64,000 bases of DNA, taken from the NCBI RefSeq assembly GCF_034424215.1, contig NZ_CP139960.1, forward strand, positions 4,526,001 to 4,590,000, given 5' to 3'. Under the pieces are notes generated by a model. That model did not search any database and was not told the DNA's origin. It saw nothing but the letters and a program-made list of their open reading frames with translations. How positions within the stretch are numbered: position 1 is the stretch's first letter; the number at the start of each line of letters is the position of its first letter. This document shows, one piece after another, positions 29,887 through 38,976 of this stretch. The translations under genes and the position numbers were made by a program. This DNA comes from Niabella yanshanensis. GTDB lineage: Bacteria > Bacteroidota > Bacteroidia > Chitinophagales > Chitinophagaceae.

Positions 29887-31338
29887 TTAAAATTTTTGCC
29901 ACCATAGTTTAGTGCCTTTGGTATCGCCGCCAATGGCCTGGGCAGCGGCTTCTTTGTTAGCCGCATTGGTATTGGTTTCCACTACAGGGTAGGTTAGCCT
30001 GGCAGGCACCAATGCTACACTGGGGTCGAGTGAGCCTGCTTGCGGCGCTATAAATAAATCGGCGCCATCGGGCTTTTTAAAGTTGAGCCGCACTCTCTCA
30101 AACCATGCCTGTAATCCTTGCATGTACATAGCAATCCATTTTTGTGACCCCAGGCTGTTTTTCCAGTTCGCACTATTGAAAGGAACCGAATTGATGTAAG
30201 TAGTGGCAGCTGCATCAGCGACATTCCAGAATTTCATATTTTCTTTGATAGCTGCGTTGTAAAAAGAGTCAGCAGTACCTCCCGTGCTCATGCCGCGTTG
30301 GGCTGCTTCTGCTAAGAGAAAGTTTACCTCAGACGCCGTCATTAAAATGCCCGGGAAATCAGGTGCATATACTCTTGTGCCCGGAATAGAGTATTTCTGG
30401 GCATCGCTTGCTGTTTGTGAACCCAAACCATAAGGCTTTCCAATAATGGTCTGCGATTCGGTAGCGCGCCGTGCATAAATTGCTAACCTGGGGTCGTTTA
30501 GAGATTGCATAAAATCTACCATCGTTTTGCTGACTACAAATTCAATAAGCGGACGGGCAAAGTCATTGTATGGATATTGGTTAGGGGCCTGACTTGTATA
30601 AGGAAATAATGCATCATCTGTCGATGCTACAATTACCCCATTTTTAATAGCCGCTTCAATCGCTGTTTTGGCTTCACCAGCTTTTACATCACTCATGCGC
30701 ATAGCAATTCGCAGGATCAGGGAATTGGCCAGTTTTTTCCATTTAGTGATATCCCCCTTATAAATTACATCTCCAGAAGCAAATGATGGCTTTTCAGGAT
30801 CTAATGCAGCCTGGCATTCATTTAGCTTTCTGATGAGGTCACTATATATTGTGGCTGCATCATCGTATACCGGCGTAGCATTTTCTTCTCCAATTGCCTC
30901 GCTGTAAGGTATGTTACCGTAGGTGTCGGCAAGGATATGGTATATCCATACGCGTATAATACCTGCGATAGCATTCTGATTAGCTACCGGTTCGGGAATA
31001 GGTGCATTTTCATTAATAATCGTAATCTCCTTTAAGTCTTTTAAAGAACGGCTGTACAAAGACCAAAGCGTGGAATTACTCCCTTCGTCCAGATTATATC
31101 TACTGTTTTCTTCTTTATCGGTAGCGGCCCAATATTGAGCATAGTGCATGCCGACTCTATTGTTGACAATCGAGTTGTAAAGAATATCTGAAGCACTTTT
31201 TTCAGCAGATAAAATTAATTGTTCCGGTGTTGCAACAGATGGTTTTACTGGATCTGTATTTAATGTATCGAATTTGCTACATGAAAAAATAGCGAATGAG
31301 ATAGCAAGTAAAAATATTTTATTATGAAGTTTGTTCAT
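29887..31338 (-). CDS. SusD/RagB-family nutrient-binding lipoprotein (SusD_2 type)
   Basis: A 483-residue surface lipoprotein that captures a ligand and forms the lid of its SusC-like transporter. The lipobox is A-I-F-S-C followed by S-K-F-D-T-L-N-T-D-P, the classic start of SusD_2 proteins. It also shows G-I-I-R-V-W-I-Y-H-I-L-A-D-T-Y-G-N-I-P-Y-S-E-A, the TPR-core signature, and E-V-N-F-L-L-A-E-A-A-Q-R-G. It is 45 bp after the SusC-like gene in the same direction. The ligand is not deducible because no glycosidase, peptidase or regulator is adjacent. Confidence 0.95.
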   Translation of the reverse strand: MNKLHNKIFLLAISFAIFSCSKFDTLNTDPVKPSVATPEQLILSAEKSASDILYNSIVNNRVGMHYAQYWAATDKEENSRYNLDEGSNSTLWSLYSRSLKDLKEITIINENAPIPEPVANQNAIAGIIRVWIYHILADTYGNIPYSEAIGEENATPVYDDAATIYSDLIRKLNECQAALDPEKPSFASGDVIYKGDITKWKKLANSLILRIAMRMSDVKAGEAKTAIEAAIKNGVIVASTDDALFPYTSQAPNQYPYNDFARPLIEFVVSKTMVDFMQSLNDPRLAIYARRATESQTIIGKPYGLGSQTASDAQKYSIPGTRVYAPDFPGILMTASEVNFLLAEAAQRGMSTGGTADSFYNAAIKENMKFWNVADAAATTYINSVPFNSANWKNSLGSQKWIAMYMQGLQAWFERVRLNFKKPDGADLFIAPQAGSLDPSVALVPARLTYPVVETNTNAANKEAAAQAIGGDTKGTKLWWQKF

Positions 31339-31383
31339 GCGTTTGCTTTTTATTGTAGAGCTATATTGAAATGCTTGCGGACT

Positions 31384-34300
31384 TTAAAAGCCGATATTCA
31401 GGTTGAGTCCCATAGATCTGATAGACGGCAGTGCTCCCCCTTCCAGTCCCTGGATATTACCGGTTCCGTTAGTGATGGCCGAAGGGTCTACATTCGGCGC
31501 ATTGGACTTAATCAACCAAAGGTTTCTCCCGTATAATGATAGTGTGATGTTGTTAGCACTTATTTTCTGGGCCCAGCTATCGGGTAACTGATAACCCAGC
31601 GTTACTTCCCTTAGATAAACATAACTGGCATCATATACATTTGCAGCGTTAATATTCCGGCCAAAATTATTTTTAAAATGGTCATTGGCCGATATGGTCT
31701 TGGAGTAAGGTGTGCCATCTTTTAATACACCGGAAACATTCACCCCGTTTTCCCGGATATTACCAGCTGCTGTTTCTTCCAGTAAACCTGAATACTGGCC
31801 ATACATATTAGTGTAGGAGAAGAACTTGCCACCCTGGCTAAAGTCCACAAGTGCGCTTAGTGTGACATTTTTGTAAGCAAATGTATTAGATACGCCACCA
31901 ACGTAGTCGGGGTATACGCTTCCCAGGGGAACAACAGTTGAGGTTTTCACATAATGACCTAAGGTATCGATTACCTTCTGGCCGTTGAGATAGGTATAGT
32001 CAAAACCTACAAGAGTACCCAGAGGTTGTCCTTTTACAGCAACTATAGAAACCTGGTTTAAACGGCGCTCGGTACCAATAGTTATTTTATCTACAACTTC
32101 TCGGCCATTTTGAGCAAGGTCTACTACCTTGTTCCGGTTCTTGGAAAAATTAACGCCAATGTTCCATTTAAAGTTTTCTGTTTGTATGGGTGTTCCGTCG
32201 ATACGCAGTTCAATTCCCTTGTTACTAACACTACCCGCGTTTATAACAAATTGGTTGTACCCGGAAGTTGGCGACACATTTACCGGTATGATCTGATTTC
32301 TGGTAATGCGGTCATAGTAGGTGAAATCCACACCCAATCGGCTGTTAAACATTTTGAGCTCTATGCCTGCTTCTTTTTCAGTGGTTTTTTCAGGGAGTAG
32401 ATTAATGCTGTTCTTAATATCATCTGCGGTAAGGTAAGGAACCCCATTGAATAGTTGCGGTGAGCTGTAAGTCTGTAAAATTCTGTAGGGTTCCGTATCA
32501 CTTCCTACTTGGGCAATGCCGGCTCTTATTTTACCAAAGCTCAACCATTTGGCGTCTTGTATCCACTCAGAGAATATGACAGAAGTAGAGGCCGAAGGGT
32601 AGAAATAAGAATTATTGGCCGAGTATAAAGCCGAAGACCAATCGTTTCTTCCGGTCAGTTCAAGAAAGATGGTGTTATTATAACCTAAAGAAGTAGTCCC
32701 AAATAAAGAATTGATTTGCTTGCGGGGCATTGACTCGATTATTGTAGGAGGCGCAGATATATTACCCAATGTGTATACTCCCGGGGTGATTAAACCGGCA
32801 CCAGCCGGGGTAGATCCGGTAAACAAACGTACAGTTTGTTTCATAATGTTACCTCCGACTGTCGCGCCTAAATTGAATCGTTCTCCCAGGTCTTTTTTGA
32901 TATTTGTTGTAAACATATAGTTCACTTCACGGAAGTCAATGGTGTTACGGGCATAACTCCCTACAAAGTAATCTTTGGCTGATCTTTCTTCCTGTAGTGT
33001 GTTGTAGCTGTCCATAAATGCCTGTGCATTAAAAGATAGCCAATCCAGTGGTTTATATTCCAGGCCAACGGAGCCGAACAACCTGCTACGGTCATCATTC
33101 TGATACTCCATAAAACGTGTCCAGTAAGGGTTATTGGCGAACAGAGGTTTAGGATTGTCAAAGCGGGTTCGGTTCCAGCTGATCTGGCTGCCATCTGCAT
33201 ATTGATAATCTTTCATACGCTCCATGTCCCATTGGCGCTGTCCGTATTCACTAAAAAGATTCATCACATTTTGCCCTGTAAAACCCGTTCCCGGTCTCCC
33301 TTTCGCCTTGGTGTAGGAGTAGCGTACTCCAGCCGAGGCAATCAGATTGTCTGCAATTTTATAAGTTCCGTTCAAACCTAGGTTGGTTCTTGAAAGTCTG
33401 GAGTTGGGTAACACAAAACGTTGGCGGGTGTCGGCAAACCCGATGCGTATAGCGCCTTTGTCGTTGCTTCCACCAACACTTACACTATTAGTCACCGTAA
33501 GTCCAGTTTCGAAGAAGCTTTTGATGTTGTCGGGATTAGGTGACCATGGGGCTGTTCTACCAAAATCCGGATTACCCTTTTCCCTGTCAAACGACCAGTA
33601 ATGACGAACCAGGCGTCCATCGAGGGCTGGCCCCCAGGATTCGTCAACTCCATATTCAGGTAACAGGTCATATCCTCCGAGAACGGGGTCGTTGTAAGTG
33701 GGAGAATTACCGCTTAAAAACTGTTCAGGATTTTTGTTATAGAATAATGTGTCGAATGTTGTTTTAGATCCGCCGCCATAGCTGTTTTGGTATTTGGGTA
33801 ATACATAAACTTTGTCTGTTTGAACATTAAGACTATAATTAACCCCTATTTTGTTTTTACCTCCATTGGTTTTCTTGGTGGTCACCAATACAACACCATT
33901 TTGTCCACGGCTGCCATATAAAGCGGTTGCAGCTGCGCTTTTTAATACTGATATCTGGTCGATATCATCAGGGTTGATATCCTGTATCGGACTACCATAG
34001 TCAAAACCTCCACCGCCGATTTGCTGGCCATAAGAATTTGTATTTAAGTTGCTGAAGGGGATGCCGTCTACCACGAATAATGCGTTGTTGTCACCCAGTA
34101 TCGATTTAGGTCCTCTGATAGTTACCTTGCTGGAGCCGCCCATAGAACCTGTATTAGTCGCTATCTGCACACCGGCTACACGTCCTGCCAGGTTGTTAAC
34201 AAAGTTGGTTTCCTTTGCCGTTTGAATATCGCTGCCATCTACTTCAGACACTGCATAGCCAACCGCCCGGCTTTTTTTGGAAATACCTAATGCGGTTACT

Positions 34301-35019
34301 GTTACTTCTTCGAGTTGTTCGGGTGCGGTTTGCTGTAACTGTATCGTTAATGCGTCGGCAGTAGTAAGCATCCTTTCCTGTGCGGCAACACCAACAGCAG
34401 AGAAGCGTACTTTGGCATTGGGGATAAAGGGAATTGAGAAACTGCCGTCAGCCCCAGCAGTGTATAATTTACCATCTGGATATTCTATACTGGCAGAGGG
34501 CAGCGGTTCTCCTGCACTATTAGTTACCGTTCCCTTTATAAAAACGGTATCGCCATTATTAGTAACTGCGGGGGTCGTAGCAACGCTGTTCTTTCCTGCC
34601 GCTGTACTGTCAGTTAGTGTAGCTGCCTGTTTTTTAGCAGAATCCACCACTGTTTGCGCCTGGCCGGCAATGGTATCTTTAATACTACTGCTTTTTTTCC
34701 AGGGGCCTACTTCAATCTCACTATTGTCTTTAATGTTGATCAGCACGCTGTCTGTGGCAGGGGCCACAAAAAACAGGTTTAAATTCAGCAGGCTGTTCCT
34801 TATTTGTATGGAATCGCCCTTGTTGGCTTTTAAACTAAAAATGCCATCCATATCCGTTTTTGCGGTATCGGCCGACCCTGTTTTATAAAGGTAAGTGTCG
34901 CTTAAGCCGATGCCTGTTTTGCCGATTACTTTGCCATTGATATTTTGCGCCTTCGACAGGTTAGAACAGGAAATGAAGATTGCAATGAAAAGTAATACAC
35001 GGTTTAGCTTTAATAACAT
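31384..35019 (-). CDS. SusC/RagA-family TonB-dependent outer-membrane transporter
   Basis: A TonB-dependent receptor of 1,211 residues, on the long side for the family. Signal peptide (residues 1-24, ends S-K-A-Q). Two carboxypeptidase-regulatory-like domains are visible: I-N-G-K-V-I-G-K-T-G-I-G-L-S (26-100) and I-K-G-T-V-T-N-S-A-G-E-P-L-P-S-A-S-I-E-Y (about 162-235), joined by a T/A/S/D-rich linker. Then come the SusC signature E-E-V-T-V-T-A-L-G-I-S-K-K, the plug (G-R-V-A-G-V-Q-I; T-I-R-G; F-V-V-D-G-I-P), and a 22-strand barrel ending in the aromatic L-N-I-G-F. Usual SusC proteins carry one such domain, so the duplicate is odd. Pairs with the SusD gene downstream. Confidence 0.95.
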   Translation of the reverse strand: MLLKLNRVLLFIAIFISCSNLSKAQNINGKVIGKTGIGLSDTYLYKTGSADTAKTDMDGIFSLKANKGDSIQIRNSLLNLNLFFVAPATDSVLINIKDNSEIEVGPWKKSSSIKDTIAGQAQTVVDSAKKQAATLTDSTAAGKNSVATTPAVTNNGDTVFIKGTVTNSAGEPLPSASIEYPDGKLYTAGADGSFSIPFIPNAKVRFSAVGVAAQERMLTTADALTIQLQQTAPEQLEEVTVTALGISKKSRAVGYAVSEVDGSDIQTAKETNFVNNLAGRVAGVQIATNTGSMGGSSKVTIRGPKSILGDNNALFVVDGIPFSNLNTNSYGQQIGGGGFDYGSPIQDINPDDIDQISVLKSAAATALYGSRGQNGVVLVTTKKTNGGKNKIGVNYSLNVQTDKVYVLPKYQNSYGGGSKTTFDTLFYNKNPEQFLSGNSPTYNDPVLGGYDLLPEYGVDESWGPALDGRLVRHYWSFDREKGNPDFGRTAPWSPNPDNIKSFFETGLTVTNSVSVGGSNDKGAIRIGFADTRQRFVLPNSRLSRTNLGLNGTYKIADNLIASAGVRYSYTKAKGRPGTGFTGQNVMNLFSEYGQRQWDMERMKDYQYADGSQISWNRTRFDNPKPLFANNPYWTRFMEYQNDDRSRLFGSVGLEYKPLDWLSFNAQAFMDSYNTLQEERSAKDYFVGSYARNTIDFREVNYMFTTNIKKDLGERFNLGATVGGNIMKQTVRLFTGSTPAGAGLITPGVYTLGNISAPPTIIESMPRKQINSLFGTTSLGYNNTIFLELTGRNDWSSALYSANNSYFYPSASTSVIFSEWIQDAKWLSFGKIRAGIAQVGSDTEPYRILQTYSSPQLFNGVPYLTADDIKNSINLLPEKTTEKEAGIELKMFNSRLGVDFTYYDRITRNQIIPVNVSPTSGYNQFVINAGSVSNKGIELRIDGTPIQTENFKWNIGVNFSKNRNKVVDLAQNGREVVDKITIGTERRLNQVSIVAVKGQPLGTLVGFDYTYLNGQKVIDTLGHYVKTSTVVPLGSVYPDYVGGVSNTFAYKNVTLSALVDFSQGGKFFSYTNMYGQYSGLLEETAAGNIRENGVNVSGVLKDGTPYSKTISANDHFKNNFGRNINAANVYDASYVYLREVTLGYQLPDSWAQKISANNITLSLYGRNLWLIKSNAPNVDPSAITNGTGNIQGLEGGALPSIRSMGLNLNIGF

Positions 35020-35128
35020 AGTTTGTTCGATAGGGTTTGGTAAGAGTATCTATTGCCTGCCAACCCTAACAATAATTTAGCCAAAGGTTTGTTTAAGAAA
35101 TTAGAAATTCGTTAAAACTCAAAATAGA

Positions 35129-35160
35129 AAATGCCTGCAAGAGAAATCTTACAGGCATTT
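35129..35160 (-). terminator. Probable terminator after sucC
   Basis: AAATGCCTG/CAGGCATTT stem with a 14-nt loop, 31 bp beyond the sucC stop codon. The T-run on the minus strand is imperfect (TTCTATTTT), so strength is uncertain. Confidence 0.6.
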
Positions 35161-35191
35161 GAATAAAAATTAATTGCTTATGTATACTTGA

Positions 35192-36403
35192 TTAAGCTAC
35201 TGCTTTCTTTACCAGGTCTGCCGCTTCGCTTAATAAGATAGCAGATTGCACTTTTAAGCCACTCTCATCAATTAGCTTCTTGGCTTCTGTTGCGTTGGTG
35301 CCCTGTAATCTAACAATGATAGGAATTTCAATGTTGCCCATGTTTTTATAAGCTTCGATAACACCTGCAGCAACACGATCACAACGAACGATACCGCCAA
35401 AGATATTGATCAGGATCGCTTTTACTGCAGGATCCTTCATAATGATCTTGAAACCAGCTTCAACAGTTTGTGCATTGGCAGTACCACCTACATCCAGGAA
35501 GTTGGCAGGCTCACCACCACTCAATTTAATCATATCCATGGTAGCCATAGCGAGCCCGGCTCCGTTTACCATACAACCTACATTACCATCCAGCTTCACA
35601 AAGTTCAGGTTGTGTTTGCCGGCTTCTACTTCAGTTGGGTCTTCCTCAGTAATATCTCTCAGTGTCGCCAGGTCTGCATGACGAATCATTGCATTATCAT
35701 CCAGGCTCATCTTACAATCTACTGCAATGATCTTATCATCAGCAGCTTTGAACAGCGGGTTGATCTCCAGCATGCCGCAGTCTAATCCTACATAAGCGTT
35801 GTATAAATTAATAACAAACTTTACGCAGTTTTTAAAAGCTTCACCTTTTAAGCCCAGGTTAAAGGCAATTTTTCTTGCCTGGAATCCCTGAAGGCCACCT
35901 GACGGGTGAACCAACTCTTTGAATATTTTCTCAGGAGTATCATGCGCCACATCTTCAATATTCATACCACCTTCGGTACTGTACATGATCACATTTTTAC
36001 CACTGGAACGATCTAATAAAATAGAAAGGTAAAACTCCTGCCTTTCGCTTGGGCCATCATAATACATATCCTGGCCTACAAATATTTTGTTTACTACTTT
36101 ACCCGCCGGGCCGGTTTGAACAGTTACCAGGGTACCCCCTAATATGCCCTGGGCAAACTCCTGGATATCTTCTAAAGATTTTGCAACTTTTACACCATTA
36201 ACGCCTGTTTCTTTTACGGTGCCTTTTCCACGACCACCGGCATGGATCTGCGCTTTCACAACAGCAAACTTACTGCCGCTGTCAGTTTTTATCTTACGGT
36301 AAGCTTCCTCAGCTTCCTGAACAGAACTACATGCGTAGCCTTCCTGCACGGGTACATTGTATTTTTTTAATAACTCTTTCGCCTGATATTCATGAAGGTT
36401 CAT
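35192..36403 (-). CDS. sucC: Succinyl-CoA synthetase beta subunit
   Basis: ADP-forming succinate-CoA ligase subunit beta (TCA cycle; succinyl-CoA to succinate with substrate-level phosphorylation). At 403 residues it is close to the usual 385-400. N-terminal M-N-L-H-E-Y-Q-A-K-E-L-L-K-K-Y-N-V-P-V and the ATP-grasp K-A-Q-I-H-A-G-G-R-G-K-G are diagnostic; L-E-I-N-P-L-F provides Mg ligands and N-I-F-G-G-I-V-R-C-D is the CoA-ligase domain motif. The partner alpha subunit gene is not in the window, so sucC stands alone here. A -7-like TATCTTCG lies just upstream (minus strand, about 36428-36435). Confidence 0.97.
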   Translation of the reverse strand: MNLHEYQAKELLKKYNVPVQEGYACSSVQEAEEAYRKIKTDSGSKFAVVKAQIHAGGRGKGTVKETGVNGVKVAKSLEDIQEFAQGILGGTLVTVQTGPAGKVVNKIFVGQDMYYDGPSERQEFYLSILLDRSSGKNVIMYSTEGGMNIEDVAHDTPEKIFKELVHPSGGLQGFQARKIAFNLGLKGEAFKNCVKFVINLYNAYVGLDCGMLEINPLFKAADDKIIAVDCKMSLDDNAMIRHADLATLRDITEEDPTEVEAGKHNLNFVKLDGNVGCMVNGAGLAMATMDMIKLSGGEPANFLDVGGTANAQTVEAGFKIIMKDPAVKAILINIFGGIVRCDRVAAGVIEAYKNMGNIEIPIIVRLQGTNATEAKKLIDESGLKVQSAILLSEAADLVKKAVA

Positions 36404-36560
36404 AGTAAAAAACTTTTGGCACGAAGATAAGAGGAAAGTTTAAAGTTTGTATTCAAAGTTTAGCTCAAGGCCCTGCTTCACAGATTGAATAGGCTGTTTC
36501 ATCGAATATTGCTTTTTTGTAAACAATGTTTTTGCAATTTTCAGTTTAAATTTTTTCAAT

Positions 36561-37031
36561 ATGAAATGCTTAAACATGAAACTATTATTAGTGAGTTTAA
36601 TCACCATGGGGTTGGGTGTGGTTGCCAACGCTCAGACATCAACGGTTTCCAAAGATTCAATCAGGTTGTTGCAGTACAATAAGGACTTGGCAAAACTAAA
36701 CGTAGATCTATACGAGGAAAAAATAAAGCTCGCGCAGAGTCAAAATGATCTGATCGGTCTCAGAACCGATTTACAGAAGGCTAATGAAAAGGCCGAACAG
36801 TCGGCAGCGGATAGCAAAAATGCTGCTGCGAAGATGTCAGACAATGTAGGTGATAAAGCTGCAGCCAAAAAAGCAAAAAAAGACGCAGATCGCGCAGCCG
36901 GCGATAATAAACAGGCGGTGAGGCTTACATCGAAAGTGGCTGATAAAGAGGAGCGTTTTATCAGGTCCGAAAAGAATATCAGCGAGATCCAAAAAAAGAT
37001 CGACCGGCTGACTGCTCAATATAACAAATAG
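36561..37031 (+). CDS. Small exported coiled-coil protein
   Basis: A 156-residue product with a signal peptide ending V-A-N-A-Q. The mature part is one long charged helix pair (L-N-V-D-L-Y-E-E-K-I-K-L-A-Q-S-Q; E-R-F-I-R-S-E-K-N-I-S-E-I-Q-K-K-I-D-R-L) with an Ala/Lys/Asp-rich middle, so a periplasmic coiled coil. ATG 36576 is an equally good start that gives a more compact signal. A strong terminator follows, so it is a one-gene unit. Function unknown. Confidence 0.75.
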   Translation: MKCLNMKLLLVSLITMGLGVVANAQTSTVSKDSIRLLQYNKDLAKLNVDLYEEKIKLAQSQNDLIGLRTDLQKANEKAEQSAADSKNAAAKMSDNVGDKAAAKKAKKDADRAAGDNKQAVRLTSKVADKEERFIRSEKNISEIQKKIDRLTAQYNK

Positions 37032-37050
37032 TCGCTCCGTATCTCAACAG

Positions 37051-37085
37051 AAAGAGTCTGCTACTATGGGCAGGCTCTTTTTTTT
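37051..37085 (+). terminator. Terminator after the coiled-coil protein gene
   Basis: AAAGAG-CTGC/GCAG-CTCTTT stem with one mismatch and a short loop, then eight T. It also lies just past the restored stop of the converging methyltransferase gene. Confidence 0.85.
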
Positions 37086-37088
37086 CAG

Positions 37089-37527
37089 TCAACGGTAAGC
37101 ATCTATATCCACTTCCTCCAATGGTGATCCTCCATCAATATATAATTTCCCGCCTGGTTGAAGCAATTTCGCGATATTTTTTTAAGGCTGCCGCTTCTTT
37201 GCCGGAATGTCTGCCGTCCAGGGCTCCTACACGAATGGCAAATGCCAGGTTAAACGGCTCAACTGCAGTTTGAAGTGTCAATGTTTCAATGGCCGCCTGG
37301 ATAAAACTGATTTTTCCTGCTGAAATAGCTTCTTCACAATTTTTCTGCGCCTGCGCGATAGCTTTTGCAGACCGGTCGATTCCCATAATATAAATAGGAT
37401 CGAACCGGTAAGCGATCTCTCTGGCCGCTATACCGGTACCGCAACCAATCTCCAAAATACGCATGCCGTCGCGAAGCGGCAGCGCATCAACAATGTCTAA
37501 AAGGCGTTTGGATACCGGTGGTGTCAT
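37089..37527 (-). pseudogene. Class I SAM methyltransferase gene with a frameshift in an A7 run
   Basis: The frame from 37527 encodes a SAM-binding fold: I-L-E-I-G-C-G-T-G-I-A (motif I), I-M-G-I-D-R-S (motif II) and F-N-L-A-F-A-I-R-V-G-A-L-D-G-R-H. It stops early at 37135 after A-L-K-K-Y-R-E. In the neighbouring frame the conserved end continues: N-I-A-K-L-L-Q-P-G-G-K-L-Y-I-D-G-G-S-P-L and onward to TGA at 37089-37091. The switch falls on seven consecutive A (minus strand, near 37175-37181); six A would restore a protein of about 145 residues. Substrate unknown. It may be an inactivated gene, a slippage-tolerant gene or a base-calling error. Confidence 0.75.
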
Positions 37528-37553
37528 AACTAAACTGTTTAAAGCAGGAATCT

Positions 37554-38003
37554 TTAATTTTCAGGTTGTTGTAAGCGCATTTTCAACAAAGGGTAATCTA
37601 ATCCCAGATCATCCTTGTCTGATCTTTCATAAATACTAAAACCACGTTTCAGATAAAACCTGACAGCTTTGGTATTCTGCTCATTTACATCTATCCAACA
37701 CGCCTTATGATCATTTAGCGCGAAGCGAATTAATTTTGTTCCGAGGCCTTTGCCTGCATACCGGGGCTCAATAAAGAGCATTTCTATCTTACGATTTACT
37801 ATTGATATAAATCCAGCCATTTGATGCCCATCCAGCAGGCAATAAACATTCAGAACACTGAAATCCAGTGCTCTTAAAATATTTTTAATCGTATCGAAAT
37901 CTTTTTGAGCCAAAAAATCATGAGTGGCTAATACCGATGTTTCCCAAACCGAGAGGAGGGATGTTCGATAGGAATCGTCGTATTTTACGATCTGAAAGTT
38001 CAT
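37554..38003 (-). CDS. GNAT-family N-acetyltransferase
   Basis: A 149-residue acetyltransferase. The acetyl-CoA-binding motif A is I-E-M-L-F-I-E-P-R-Y-A-G-K-G-L-G-T-K-L-I, with the pyrophosphate loop R-Y-A-G-K-G-L-G. The C-terminal V-N-E-Q-N-T-K-A-V-R-F-Y-L-K-R-G-F is motif B. It resembles the YjaB-like subgroup (V-W-E-x-S-V-x-A-T-H-D-F-L near the N terminus). The substrate is not known. It lies 26 bp upstream of the frameshifted methyltransferase, in one unit. Confidence 0.88.
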   Translation of the reverse strand: MNFQIVKYDDSYRTSLLSVWETSVLATHDFLAQKDFDTIKNILRALDFSVLNVYCLLDGHQMAGFISIVNRKIEMLFIEPRYAGKGLGTKLIRFALNDHKACWIDVNEQNTKAVRFYLKRGFSIYERSDKDDLGLDYPLLKMRLQQPEN

Positions 38004-38116
38004 ACTAAATGAAGCGATTTTTGAATATAGAACCCGTATAATCTTAAAATATTAATAAAACTACGGCCTGCAAAGGTATTAACGTTTTGAACTTCTGCTA
38101 AGCTATTCCCTTTCAC

Positions 38117-38124
38117 TATATTTG
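38117..38124 (+). promoter_or_regulatory. Promoter -7 element of the purine nucleoside phosphorylase gene
   Basis: TATATTTG followed by C, 20 bp before the ATG. A TTTTG further upstream is spaced a little too far (27 bp), so only the -7 part is firm. Confidence 0.6.
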
Positions 38125-38144
38125 CTCACTTAAATAATATCCCA

Positions 38145-38969
38145 ATGAGTGAGATTATTGTGCAAAAAGTAAACGAAACAGCTGCTTTTTTAAAGGCTCA
38201 GTATGAAGGACAGCCACAGGTGGCGATCATATTGGGAAGCGGGCTTGGGAATTTTGTACAAAAAATAAAAGTAGAAAAGGAAGTTCCCTATACTGATATA
38301 CCCAATTTTCCGGTATCTACTGTTAAGGGACATTCGGGTAAATTGATCTTTGGCGAGCTTTCGGGTAAAAAGGTTGTTGCCATGAGTGGTCGTTTTCATT
38401 ATTATGAAGGGTATACTCCGCAGGAAGTTGTATTTCCGATAAGGGTGCTAAAGATGCTTGGCATACAAACGCTTTTGTTAAGCAATGCAGCCGGCGGCGT
38501 TAACGAAGCTTTTAGTGTAGGGGATATTATGATTATTAATGATCATATCAGTTTCAGCACCCCTAATCCGCTTATTGGTAAAAACGTAGAGGAGTGGGGA
38601 ACCCGTTTTCCCGATATGAGCGAGCCTTATAAAAAACATTTGATTACCAAAGCAAAGCAAATAGGTGAGGCAGCTTCCATAAAATTGCATGAGGGAGTTT
38701 ACTTTGTAGTAACAGGACCAACTTTCGAGACCAGGGCGGAGTACCGGCTGATCAAAATCGTTGGAGCTGACGCGGTTGGGATGAGCACGGTGCAGGAATG
38801 TATCGTAGCTAACCATATGGGAATGGAAGTTTTTGCAGTGAGCGTAATTACTGATCTGGGTATCAGGGATGAAGAAAACGTAATTACCCATGAGGAGGTG
38901 TTAGAGGCTGCTAACGCCGCAGAGCCTAAACTGGCGCATTTGTTTACCGAGTTGATAAAAGCTTTATAG
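38145..38969 (+). CDS. Purine-nucleoside phosphorylase (trimeric PNP family)
   Basis: Cleaves inosine/guanosine-type nucleosides with phosphate to base and ribose-1-phosphate in purine salvage. At 274 residues it has the length of trimeric PNPs. Motifs: I-L-G-S-G-L-G phosphate loop, G-H-S-G-K, G-R-F-H-Y-Y-E-G-Y, L-S-N-A-A-G-G-V-N, T-G-P-T-F-E-T-R-A-E-Y-R and A-D-A-V-G-M-S-T-V-Q-E, together the purine/uridine phosphorylase 2 signature. The porin gene follows after 7 bp and must be cotranscribed, hinting at coupled nucleoside uptake and cleavage (inference). Confidence 0.95.
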   Translation: MSEIIVQKVNETAAFLKAQYEGQPQVAIILGSGLGNFVQKIKVEKEVPYTDIPNFPVSTVKGHSGKLIFGELSGKKVVAMSGRFHYYEGYTPQEVVFPIRVLKMLGIQTLLLSNAAGGVNEAFSVGDIMIINDHISFSTPNPLIGKNVEEWGTRFPDMSEPYKKHLITKAKQIGEAASIKLHEGVYFVVTGPTFETRAEYRLIKIVGADAVGMSTVQECIVANHMGMEVFAVSVITDLGIRDEENVITHEEVLEAANAAEPKLAHLFTELIKAL

Positions 38970-38976
38970 AGATTTA

